From the NCBI RefSeq assembly GCF_030269925.1, contig NC_085114.1, forward strand, positions 14,836,001 to 14,900,000: a stretch of DNA of 64,000 bases. The letters run 5' to 3'. The translations under genes and the position numbers were made by a program. Below the pieces are notes generated by a model, which saw nothing but the letters and a program-made list of their open reading frames with translations, had not been told where the DNA came from and did no database searches. This document shows, one piece after another, positions 45,802 through 57,125 of the stretch (position 1 is its first letter; the number at the start of each line of letters is the position of its first letter). The stretch comes from Bombyx mori. Its lineage: Eukaryota; Arthropoda; Insecta; Lepidoptera; Bombycidae.

Positions 45802-46754
45802 CAATAATGTCCATGACCAACTGTTACCATTCCATAGATAACACAGATATCTACCACTCATAGAAAAAGCGATCGTATCGAGCCAATGAGCGTGCGCACT
45901 TCCTTGGTTGGTCGTAACAAGGTCACGTGACTACAAGCGTAGATGTGACTATGCTTTAAGACTACACAGACTGCCGCCTAAATAAATTACATTGAAAAAA
46001 AGCATTGATAGAGACTAAATTCGTACCAGTTTCAATATCGAAATGAAGCATGTTCAACTTAAAGAATGCAAGGCACACGGGGAACGAGTCTCAGTAAAGC
46101 CCTTCTGGTGATTTTTTTTAAAGAAGCATTAAAGAAAGCATTAATGAAAGTGTAGATATCTGGGAAAACAAAAAAAAATCGCTGGGAGTGACCTTTCGGG
46201 TTCTTCTAAAAAGTCCATTCGACTCTCAGTAACAAGTCATCATTTAACTGAGAAGCTGGTACAATCTTACCTACTTCGGCCGTGAATAAGTGATGCATTC
46301 CAGCTATATGGATATGACAGTCAATATACCATACAATTATGACTAAGAGCTCACGAATCAAGATGAGTTCATGCTATGGTGTCTATGAGTTCAGGTAATC
46401 ATTTAACACTACGTGGATGGTGAAACCGTTCTCCCGTCTAGTACTTACATAAACCACTCATAATTAAAAAAATATTGAAGAATGTGCCAATATTGCTGAA
46501 GTCCCAACGATGGTCACATTTAAGTAACATTAAAGCAGTGGCCGCGCACCGCAAGTGCTGTTTTTTTTTCAAACATTTTACATGCGCAAATTGAGTATAT
46601 GTATATATATTGAGTACTTAATTAACAAAGTTTAACAGTTCGATACCTAACCTTTTTATAGAACTGAGGGATTACTGTTTCACCAGTGATACACAATCTA
46701 TCAATTTAATATGTGCCATATTAAATACATACCATATTCCCGTACAAATATTTT

Positions 46755-47342
46755 TATTTTTCCTACCTATGCTAATAGCCTTGAGAGACTATTTCAGCCT
46801 AACCTTAACTAGTGGGTGAGCTCTCGGGGCTCAAGCCTGACGACGTTGCTAACACGAATCCTAGCAAGAGCTGTGCTTCGCAGAATCTACCACCAGATCG
46901 GAAACGCGACCCACTGAGAAGATCCAGCGAGAAACTCGTGGGCTGTGTCTGTGGGTTAATTTACTCGTCGAGCCCTTAGTCGCAAGCGACGGGTTTGATG
47001 AGAGAGATGACCGGTGTTTGAGGTACCTAAAAGCACCGTTAGTGATTGGAGGATCCGAAATGACGTGTTTTTTCTCGTGTCGTGCCGCTTTGTCGAAATA
47101 GCGCATTGATGCTGACTGTAGATCTTACTAATGGGCTCTAGGTCCAGGTCATCATGCAAGTCGATGTTCCTGGCGATCCACGGGGCTCCGACGGCTATCC
47201 TGCAAAAAGGGGATTGAATTACTTGAAGTGGCTTTAAGTTAGTGCGGGCCGCGTGAGCGAACACTACACTTGCATAGGTCATGACGTGGCGTATGATTAG
47301 AATGGTGTAATTATTATAAGTCACCTTAGTTCTAAGGGACAA
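46755..47342 (-). mobile_element. Jockey-clade LINE (BMC1/Amy-like), longest copy
   Basis: Minus strand: ORF2 C-terminal coding remnant (47342 to about 47050) followed by the 3' UTR and poly(A) shared with all Jockey fragments in this window. The coding part reads PVMTYASVVFAHAA-like (here HVMTYASVVFAHAARTNLK), FCRIAVGAPW and DLHDDLDLEPISK, typical of the segment after the reverse-transcriptase core in insect Jockey elements. The frame breaks near 47100. This copy identifies the family. Confidence 0.82.
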
Positions 47343-47444
47343 TTTACTTTGTAAATATAGTCGTAAAAATATGTCGTCTATGATTATATAAATACTTATT
47401 AAGTGTATTTATTATCTATGGATATATAGTTAATAATTGGTTTT

Positions 47445-47781
47445 TGTGAAAAATGTTACATAATAGTATGAAGTGAAATGAAATGAAGTTGATTAAATTG
47501 GAACATTAATCAATTGGCATGAAATGAAATAAATTGAGTGAGATGATGTGGGATGAAATATAATCTCAATAAAATGGTGGTTATTTAAAGAAACTTTTTC
47601 AGTAGACTTTTTGGAGGATCCCGGGAAGCCACGTCGAACGGATTTGTTTCATTTTCCCACATTTGTGCACTTTCACACAGATATTAAACAGTTCATAAAC
47701 CACTGTTTAAACCCGAAGAAACATTTTAAAGACACAATAAAACAAATTCACACAACTTCGTTTCTCGCGTTCCCGCCAAAA
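47445..47781 (-). mobile_element. Repeat family E, copy 3
   Basis: ATGAAATGAAGTTGATTAAAT, TTTTCCCACATTTGTGCACT and CGCGTTCCCGCCAAAAAGT at the right end. Left end truncated. Confidence 0.7.
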
Positions 47782-47954
47782 AGTCCTTAAGTCATAGATT
47801 ATACACTTAATATAAGTCCTTATTTTGTTTTAGGGAGTACGTCTATTGAACAGGTAAAGGGACCGTAGTCCATAACGCCCATTATTTGTAAAAAAGACCG
47901 TAACTGATTTCCGTTATTTATGGAGATAAAAAAGGGACGAATTTATTTTTCTTT

Positions 47955-48200
47955 TCTTCTTTTTCTCCACCTTATCCCACTAGGTGGGCTCGCCACTTAT
48001 TTTTTCTCTTCCATTCTCTTCTATCAGCCGTCATCTCAATACTAACTCCTCTCTCTCTCTCTCTCTCATATCGTCATTTACACACTCCATCCTTCTTCTT
48101 CGGTCGACCTCTTCCCCTCTAACATCCACTACCATTTTCATACATCTCCTAGTCACATGCATCTTCTCTCTGCGCATCAGATGTCCATACCACGCTTTTT
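47955..48200. repeat. Pyrimidine-rich repeat, probably LINE-derived
   Basis: CACCTTATCCCACTAGGTGGG, (CT)n at 48050-48067, and ATGCATCTTCTCTCTGCGCA with GATGTCCATACCA. Related to 10750-10925. The family is uncertain. Confidence 0.4.
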
Positions 48201-48369
48201 AAGGAATTTATTGAGTTAAAAAATTACTAACGTATTTTACTTTCAACAAAAATGCCCTTTCTTTAAATATTCAAACTTCAATTTATAAAAAAAATTAGAA
48301 TATACTAATAGGCTTTAAAGTAAGCCTGCTAAAATGAATAAGCGAATGCTATACATTCCATTTATGCGG

Positions 48370-48646
48370 TAAATCAAGACAGTTTTCTTGATGCTGCAGA
48401 TGCACACAGCACGGTAAGTCGACTATAGGTATGCTTTGGATTACGAGACTGGCTGGAGATGATTTGAGTATGAAAGAAGATTGATTCGCGAATCAGCTGC
48501 TCTTGAGTTGTTAAGTCTCCTTTGGAGGGGCTCAAGCAGCTGTTAGCAAATCCCAACCCTCCGGACTGAGCCTTTGCTCGCCCACCTGTTCTGGTAAAGC
48601 TGGAAAGGCCGTCGGGCCATCAGTAATGCTTTCTTCCTAAAAAAAG
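48370..48646 (+). mobile_element. LINE 3' end fragment
   Basis: CTGAGCCTTTGCTCGCCCACC, AAGCTGGAAAGGCCGTCGGG, CATCAGTAATGCTTTCTTCC and poly(A). The organisation resembles the Jockey 3' UTR but the sequence is a different family. Confidence 0.5.
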
Positions 48647-48739
48647 TATAAAAGGTTGAAGTTTAACAACACAGCAATTTATACCTTGAACAGTCAAATT
48701 TAAAATAAACAATTTATTTAAAATCACATTTTGATCATT

Positions 48740-49030
48740 ACATAGAAAACGCAACACGGTCGCTCTGCCATTTAAGACAACAACATTTTCAAATAAGCCC
48801 TTTTTTTCTTCTCCTGAGTCGGCATCTTCATTTCTGAATGTATTGTCCGGTTTGGTGACTGTTCTCTCATAACCCGATGTACAACTTCTCTCGACGCATC
48901 GTCAGCTGTCCTAAGCGCTTCAAGTATAAGCATGCCGTAAGTAACGCGATCAGTTTTTACCAACGCGTAAATAATCGACCACGTGGTCTTTTCCTGTCGA
49001 CATGACCTTCTACAATCAGCTTTTCGAGGT
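48740..49030 (-). pseudogene. Fossil LINE reverse-transcriptase C-terminus (RTE-like)
   Basis: Minus strand reads VDRKRPRGRLFTRW, a stop, then a frame with LEALRTADDASREVVHRVM. The RGR..TRW block followed by ALRTA-D and VHRV is the usual C-terminal end of lepidopteran RTE-like LINE polyproteins. Not a host gene, despite the 63-codon frame. Confidence 0.55.
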
Positions 49031-49554
49031 TGTCAGGATTTCTATGAGCAGTGTGTCAAAAATAGTTAAGCATGAGCGTGTAACAAATTGTAGAGAGTCT
49101 GTTATGAGAACACTTTGACTTTGAGGAACACTTTGAGAAAATCTTTTTGTTAAAGTACCACGACAAAAATCGTGAAGAAAAACTTTGTACGGAAGTTGAT
49201 CGACGCCGCGCCGATGGCAATTTGACCTGCACCGGGCAATGACACTTCACGCTGACAGTATTTTTTAGAAATCGAAATCGATTATGTTTCTGGATCGATA
49301 ATGATCTATGTTAAGCATTGATTATTCTACGTTATCTACGGAATTCAACACAGCTGTCAATGACATTTCGACGTTTGAAACGTATCTTTACGAAATGCGA
49401 TTTGCATTGCTTAATTCATATAAATAACATTTTAATTAAATTCCGTTGTAAATAATTAATTTGTATTCGATCGAGGTAATGATTTCGAAGATCTGAAAAA
49501 TGGCGTTTAATTGAAGCGTCATTCAGTTTGTGCAATTATTATTGACAAAAAAGA

Positions 49555-52500
49555 ATGGCCTCAACTTTGAATTTAGACGAAAAATTCAATCGAGGTGCGT
49601 GCGTCATATTTTTAATGTGACCTAATTGAAAAATGCACGAAAAGTATTGTGTTATAAATTATATAATTATTATGTTACAGTGCGTAGAAACTTTTGTTTT
49701 TATTTGGATATTGACGACCATGGAATAGCACGAATATTGTCTCGACGAATTCAAGACATGGGGCTGGTAAGTTAATTTAATAACATGATATTTTTACCGC
49801 CAAAAATGAACCTATTTACTGTTATAATATGCAAGTAAGTAAACATGTAAAGACATTTTTGGTTATATAGACATTGAAATAAGGCTAATTTATGAGCGCT
49901 TCTTCCTTAAAACAATCTGCTTAATTCGACTATTATTCAATTTGGTCACGTTATCTTAAAAAAAATGTTCCGGTTTACGTAAACTCTAAAGACGTCGTCA
50001 AGTAAACTAAGTTAAGTACTAAGGCTACGAAATTTATGAAATGTTTTGTTTCATAAATTTACAAAGAAATGCAAATGCTTAAAATATTATTAAGAAATTA
50101 AATTAATTCATCAAAACAAAATTTAAGTTTTAAAAAAATGGGACGGTTGTAGAAAGTTTGCCTGCTCTAGTGCGAAACGGAATGTATCTTTTCCGAACCA
50201 ATGGGTAGCTAGCAATCTTCCCCCTCCAATATTAGCGCTATTGCAGCGCCTCCAGTGATCAAAACAAAAACTATTGTGAAATATCTCCATCTTGTATGAC
50301 AGATTTGTGTTTGTTGTTACTTTTCCGATTTTATTTAGTTAATATGTTTAAATTCAGTTTAAAAACATTATGAAAGATGTAAAACTTATTGTCGAACATA
50401 TTTACAAACAAAAACGTATTTTAAATTATGAACAATAGCAGTGAGACTCAATTCTATCAGTGACGAAGTGGTCGACTCAGTGACTGGTATATAGTTACTT
50501 ATTTTTGTGATAAGCGGAGCGCGGGTGCCTCGCGGACTGCTTTTATGTAAGTATATACATCTTGTTTTGCCCATACGTTTGCGTATGCCCGGACAGCGCG
50601 TTTGAGTCATAATCAGCCTAAAAAGTATTAAAAAGTGACATAGTGGCGAGTCTAGCTAGTAGTTAACATTCAATTTCAGGTCATCTTTTGTAGGGTCGCG
50701 GCCGAGTCGCCGCCGTCGCGTGAAATGCAGCCGGCCGAGGCCGCGCCATACTCTCTTTCGCGCTGCGCTGCACTACATTCAATAAAAATGCCGTTTCAAT
50801 TGTAGGTTCTTGAGCCAAGCGTGTGACCGCTTAATTTTTGACAGTTGTTATTGCGTACCGCATACACCGAGAATTGACTTTTATGTTAAAATGTTAAGGG
50901 TCAATTTCGTATGCACGGTGATTGTGTGTTATTTTTTTGCGCGGGACGGTTGGCGCGAGTCGCGTCGACTCGGTCCGTGAGCCGTATTTCAAGGAAGCCT
51001 CCATAACGTGTGTGGAGGCTCCGAGCGGCGTCGATATCTCACCGCGCCCGGCGCCCGCCTGCACTCCCCGTTACAATGTGTCAATCGCGATGTTCGCGCG
51101 AACTACGCGTTCCGAGAATGCTCATCACTAACTATGTCCGTGTGTTGTTCGATTGCAACACACAGCACGTATTAGGTCAGGCCACTGCACTCGACACTTT
51201 CGTAATTAAATCAAACGACATAAAACTCGAATAGTAAACAAAGAAATTCCAATTTGCATAATGTAACTCTTAAATAGAAAATATGTCAAAATTGACGTTT
51301 CGATTGTTTACAAACAATACGAATCTTTGACTTCTTTGTGAATTAATAATTGGTAAAAATCTGGCTTACTTGTTGGCAACACCAATCAGTGATCACAATT
51401 CGAAATTATAATGAATTTTTCTCTTTTTTATTATAAACACCCTTCTTCTTTTATTTTGAATACTGTAGATCCTTCATTCATTCTTTTTAAATCCAATCCC
51501 ATATAAGTTATAACAAAAGTGAAACAAACTGAAATGAATGCTGAGTGAAAACAAATTGGTAAAGGGGGTACATATGAATAACTAATTACCTGCATTTAAA
51601 AAAAAAGTGTTAATAGTAAAACATTATTATTATTTAAAATTGTATTTTATGAAATCAAATATCTGAACATACTTATTTCTGCTGGTTGTCTTAAAAACTG
51701 TTTGAATGCAACTGCTTTCCTGAGTAATGTAAGTTCAACAAATTGTGATATCTGAGCAATTCATATGAACAATGTGGCTGTAATTTATGACGTTGTGCAA
51801 TCATAGCATAATATGAACCTACACGTGAAGATACCATTCAGTTTTTTTCTGCCATGATCTAGTCATACTTAGGGTTTTGAAGGGTTGCATAGCCAAATTA
51901 ATGGTTGCAATTTATTGAAACAGTCTTTAATGGTATGGAGATTCAAAAACTGTCATTGTTGTGAAAATTAAAAAAAATACTCATTAGTGAAGTGTCATTG
52001 TATTGTTATAGTGAGAACAACGCTGCCTGTCTATGAATCTGTATCTTGAGTTCATGAATGACTCAAAATAAAAAGATAGTATTGTCTCTATTTTTTTTTC
52101 ATTATTCATCATGTTTTTCACAATCCCCAATTATGTCAAAAAATACCAGGTGTGCTCTTGGACCAGCTGCCGTACTATATCACTCAAAAATGCATCTTAA
52201 TGAATATGAATCTATGTGTAAAACAGATATACAGTACTACAGACCATTGTATCTCTGTATATGGTAACTCCAGAGATCTGATAAATGTTTATTTGAACAG
52301 CAACAGGAGTGCTACCTGTCATCTCGTGTGAGCCACGTCGTGAGATCGCGATGTCCTGAGCGTCGTGCCGATGCCATGCTGCAGCGGGCGGTTGCGCCCC
52401 ACCGCCCCTACGTGCTGCTCACCGTGCACAAGGTATCAATATCAAACAATTTTCTCACTTGTTACTCTTGATGATTTTTGTACCTTCCACCTTGCTCATT

Positions 52501-55500
52501 TTCCAAATAGAAATTTAAAAGATGCTACTTTTTAACCTATAAATCATCTTCTGTCAATGGAGTGGAATCAAAAAGTAACTATATTTATTCAAGCACATCA
52601 ACTAATTTGGGATGTAAGTAGTAATATGTACAGATTTTTGTTGGAGTAGTTAGTTCAGCTTTGATAGTTTTACAATTTACTAAATATATCACATCTCATC
52701 ATGTAATGATAATTGTGTACCATCTGTATTCAGGATAATACTAATATATTATTTGCTAGTGATAAAAAAATAAGAAAATGGTTACTTTGTTGAAATATGC
52801 TTAAATTTATATTGCAATTTGTTTATTTATTGGAACTTAACAATAATGAACTGTATAGTTTTTATTTATTAAATCACATGAAATAAGTTCACTATTAAAA
52901 ATGACGGTGATGCTCATGGGTGGATAATTATATTTTCATAAGTAAATGATTATTATTAATGATTCAGCTCTAAAAAAAGATTATAAGGTTGCATATTAGA
53001 AAAAAAAAACTGATGTGGTCAATAAAGTTTTTTTTTCTACTCAATGTCAGTTTTCGTGTATGCAAAATGCAAAGCTTCAAATTCTAATATATTAAAAGTT
53101 TGTTTACATAATAATCAATTCCCACAAATGAGTACCAACTTTAGTAATAAAATGGGTACTAATGGTAACACATTTTCAAGAACTACTCCCACAATGAACA
53201 TTGTGTACTGAGTAGTAATTTCTGGTAAAGCATTTTAAGAGCCTAAACAGGTAGTAAAACTGTACTCATTTTTGTTGTGAAATACTAGTGTCTTCCGATT
53301 TAAAGTGTGGGATTGTACCTTACATAGTGTATAATTGAAACTCACACCTAATGTTTCATGGTTATTAACATACCAATAAAAATCTAGAGACCCCTTAAGC
53401 CTAAGTGAACTCTGGGCTCTTTCTCTAATCTTGATTATAAATAAACAGTAAAAATATATAAAAATATAATAAAATAGACCAACAGAACATCTTTAAAATA
53501 AGGAATGCACATTTAAAGGGAAAATCTCTGTATGTTGTAGTCATTGGGTTGGCAACTACACAGTAAGTTTACAACTATAGTAATAAATATCCACCATTCA
53601 CGCTTGGTGGAGGATGGCTGTATAATAAAATGTGATGATAAACCATATCTAAACTATCTATCTAGAGAAATCAATGAGTTCATCTTTAGGGAAGCCTTTT
53701 GTTGATTTTATACAAATAATGGTTAGTAATAGAAAATGTATGAAAATTAAAATTAATGACTGGTAGTTCTTGTAATCAAGTTTTAAAACTGTGAAAATAT
53801 TGTCATAAGAAGATAATTAATAATAATAAAGAAGTGCACGCAAGTGCTATTAATTTTTTTTTAATAAAAATGGTGCTACACCAAGTATTTTGTATGCAAA
53901 TTATATCATTCAGAAGTCAAAACAGTAAAATCCTGATATGGAAACTGAAAAACCTGATCTGTGCACTTAGCCTTAATTGTCAGTCAAAGATTAAAATCAT
54001 GCAATAACTCAAAATGTTTGTTTTATATAATTTAAAACATTATAATATCAACCCAAAAAAAATGTTAATCATGTAAAAATTTAATAACTTCATGTTTTGA
54101 TAACTCCGCATAAAATAATATAAATGTAGGTAACTGATGTATTGACACATTCTAATATAATATCTTGTAGTTTCAAGTTGTTTCTTTGTGACATTTTTTA
54201 ATTTATTTCTACATTTAGGAAAAGTTACAATTTTAAAAAACAAAATTGTCCTATATAGAGATCGAAACTGCTTCAGGTAGGCAAATATGATAAAAAAACT
54301 AAAGCCAATGATTGAAAGGCAATTTTTTTCCAAATATAATCAATTTGAAATTTTAATTTCAACTTGTGGGTGCATGGTGGCCTCTTAGATATTTTTTATA
54401 TTTCACCTATCAATTAATTTGGGTTACTTTAATGCTTTTTATTCATATTTATTCTCACAGCTATTTATTAAACTTTCAGGCTGTAAATCTATTGGATAAG
54501 CTATATGACACGTTCTTCTCTACGCAGCGTAAAGCGCATGACAAGCACTACCCTAAACATTATATCAAGATTGAATTTTTGGACAAGTATGGAATGTTTC
54601 TAAGAAAAAATCCTCTTGTACTTACTGTTCAAAGGTAACTATTTTTATTTGATTGCATGAATTTTTTCTATTTCCAGACTGTGGCGGCCCGTTTTCAAGG
54701 AATTCTATGTATGGCCCGAGATATCCATAGAACCTGATCCGCCTAGAGAGAAAAAGGAGAAGACAGAGTCCTTAAAACTAAACAATCTTAAACAAAGCAC
54801 AAACACAACAGGTCAGAAGTAAGTAATTTACAACCGAATCTACCTTATTTTAGGGCATGTCCACTAAAAGAAGCTAATAGTTATCTATTGATTTTAGAAT
54901 GACCAGAAAAAATAAACCTAAAATTAAAGAGAAGGAAGACAAAGAGCCAAAAGGAGGCTACTGTGAAATGTGTAACGCAGACTACGCTGATGCTGCCTTA
55001 CATAGACGATCCCCACATCATTTAGCATTTGTCAGAGACCACACCAACTTTTTAGCACTGGACTCTTTAATCAGCTCTGGTGCAGATGTCACAACATTCC
55101 TTGATAAAGCTACACCTATAAATGGAGAAAGAAGATCACTAAGAAAGATGTGTAATGGTGATATTGAACTTCCCAAACGGCGATCCAAGAGGTCCCAATC
55201 ACCAGATTCAACCATGAATGGAAGCCAAAGTCCTAAAAGGAATGGGGGCCTAGACGATGAGAAAAAACATAACACTAGATGTAGCAAGCGTACTGAAACA
55301 CAAGAAGACAGACACTACTATAAGGTAGTGAGCACTAAACTTAGATCTAGTGGTGGATTTCAAACCAAACGCAAGGACTCTCCTCCAGCTTGTAACGGCA
55401 CTAAACCATTAGTAGTTAAGTTCAGAAAAGTAAGACGATCAGAGCTCTCGGTTCTGAGTGATGAAGCAGAACAATTTATGTTCCCAAAACGTGCAAGTTC

Positions 55501-57125
55501 CACAAGTTCTACTTCATCAGATGATGAAAAGGACCTCGGGTTAAGGTCAAAAAGCACACCTCAACCCCCACCGATTTCTATAGAAAGACGGAGATTAGCT
55601 AGACCTGTGGCACTCAAGGAAGAATCTTCAGAGGAAGATAGCTGGCCTGAAGATAAACGACGACGGAAACGACGTACACCAGTTGTAGTGAAACGAGCTC
55701 GCAGATCCCTAACTAAACCTGTGGAAACTGTTGTGCAGCAGCCAGTACCTGAAGCTGTTAAAGACCTAACTCCACAACCAGACCCTGATACCAACCCCTT
55801 AAGAGAAGAACCCACCGAGAAATGTATGAAGTGGGAAGATGGCAAGCTGAAATATACACCAGCTGTCGAACAACTGGAATTTGCCTTTGAATCGGTTCCT
55901 CGAAGTGAACCTTGGTATGAGACTTTCAAAAGACAAGACCAGGATAAAGTAATTGCTAGGAATGTATCACAATATTTTTGTAAGTATTCCTTTATTAAAT
56001 TTTACTTCATTTTGACTTGATACATTATGTATTAAATTAATTTAAAATAATTTTTCAGCCGTTTTCTCGAAGTCACCAGTGTTACCATATGAAATGGGTC
56101 AGTTGCCGCCTTTAAAGCCAAACTGTTGTCCTTTGAGCGATCTAACGAAACGGGAAGACAAACCTGGGCCGTCAAGGTCCTATGGCACGCGAGGCATGAA
56201 AAAACAAAAAGTAAGGAAACGAACAGCAGCAGTTCTCGCACTAGAGTCACACCCGCGAAAGTCGCCGCGAGAACACGCCTCCACCCTCGCCATCCTAGGG
56301 TCCGCCGGTCTCCTACACCGTCGCAAACAACACGACGACGCCAAGTCTACCGCCTCTGAAGACACCCTCAGCGATGCACCTCTCAAACTTGAGCCGCCTC
56401 CTTCAGAGCTGCATCAGGCATCAGAGCGTCTGCAGCGGTTTTTCTCTGAATTGTTCGAAGACACTGCCGAACTCGAAGTCGCGGACGACATGACCGAAGG
56501 ACACGCCACCTTCAATACTCTCGCCACCGCCACCAACGCTCCCGACGTCTCCAGCCTCATGTCTGAGTGTGAGCGCTGTGATCTCATCCGGAATGAAATC
56601 AAAGAGGCTGTAGGACGACCGCGGGGAAAACGAGGCAAATTCAAAAAGAAGAATCGGACGGGCTGGCCGAACAAGAGAAAACAGAAAAAAGAATCTCGAG
56701 GCGACAGCATTGAGTCCGAGAAAGCTGAGAGCGTAGAGAGATCCTCGGCCGAGCCGCCCGATGATGACACCGCACGAGATATTGTCAGCGAGGAGGACGC
56801 CGAACCTTCAGAGCTCGAAAATGAAGATCCGCCCGACATGACCACGCACACTACACAGGATCGAACATCAATCGACTCCCAAGAAACAAAAACAAATGTC
56901 GACTTAAAATTAACTCCATACAAAAGCGAGAGCAAAAGAGACTCCGATTCGGAGAAAGATGACAACAAGAGCGTGTCGGAAGATGAGAAAGAGCTGAAAA
57001 AGAAGAAGCGTGCATTGCAGGGTCTATGTGAATGGTTGCAGCCTGTAGTGCGTGTGGCGCGGGTGGAGACGCGCACTCTGCGCTCTGCCGCACGGCCTGC
57101 TTCGCGAACCAGACCGCTGCGGTAG
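49555..57125 (+). CDS. chif: Dbf4 / Chiffon, activator subunit of Cdc7 kinase (7 exons)
   Basis: Regulatory subunit of the Dbf4-dependent kinase that phosphorylates MCM helicase at replication origins; nuclear. Exons: 49555-49594, 49681-49766, 52301-52432, 54480-54586, 54678-54818, 54898-55979, 56059-57125, about 884 aa. Exon 2 starts the BRCT-like N motif (FYLDID, then RRIQDMGL, continuing to VSHVV in exon 3). Motif M is formed across exons 4/5: YIKIEFLDK joined to LWRPVFKEF, aligning with vertebrate FVKVED...LYRPF. The C motif zinc finger has C191, C194, H204 and H210 (C-x2-C-x9-H-x5-H) with GYCEMC, the Dbf4 signature. The rest is basic and Ser/Glu-rich, with a block PWYETFKRQD near the exon 6 end and an acidic C-terminus. 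It is longer than human DBF4 (674 aa) and shorter than Drosophila Chiffon. The start is the first ATG of exon 1. The longer exon 4 donor is discussed separately. Confidence 0.92.
49767..52300 (+). other. Dbf4/Chiffon intron 2
   Basis: Donor GTAAGTT and acceptor TTGAACAG. AT-rich except for two GC-rich islands at 50690-50780 and 50930-51120. No recognised repeat; the short ORFs on both strands look random. Confidence 0.7.
52433..54479 (+). other. Dbf4/Chiffon intron 3
   Basis: Donor GTATCAAT and acceptor AACTTTCAG. Entirely AT-rich; I see no coding or repeat feature. Confidence 0.7.

Noticed and set aside
48772..48963. Minus-strand 63-codon frame as a small host gene sharing a promoter with Dbf4
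   Set aside because: The preceding sequence reads RGRLFTRW followed by a stop, the C-terminal pattern of a LINE polyprotein.
53540..53600. Mariner-like terminus (TTGGGTTGGCAAC)
   Set aside because: No matching inverted end or transposase remnant found nearby.
54587..54634. Default use of the longer exon 4 in Dbf4
   Set aside because: It would interrupt motif M; the shorter donor gives the family spacing, so the longer form is kept only as an alternative.
55018..55929. Minus-strand frames opposite the Dbf4 exon 6
   Set aside because: Antisense shadows of a Ser/Lys-rich coding exon.
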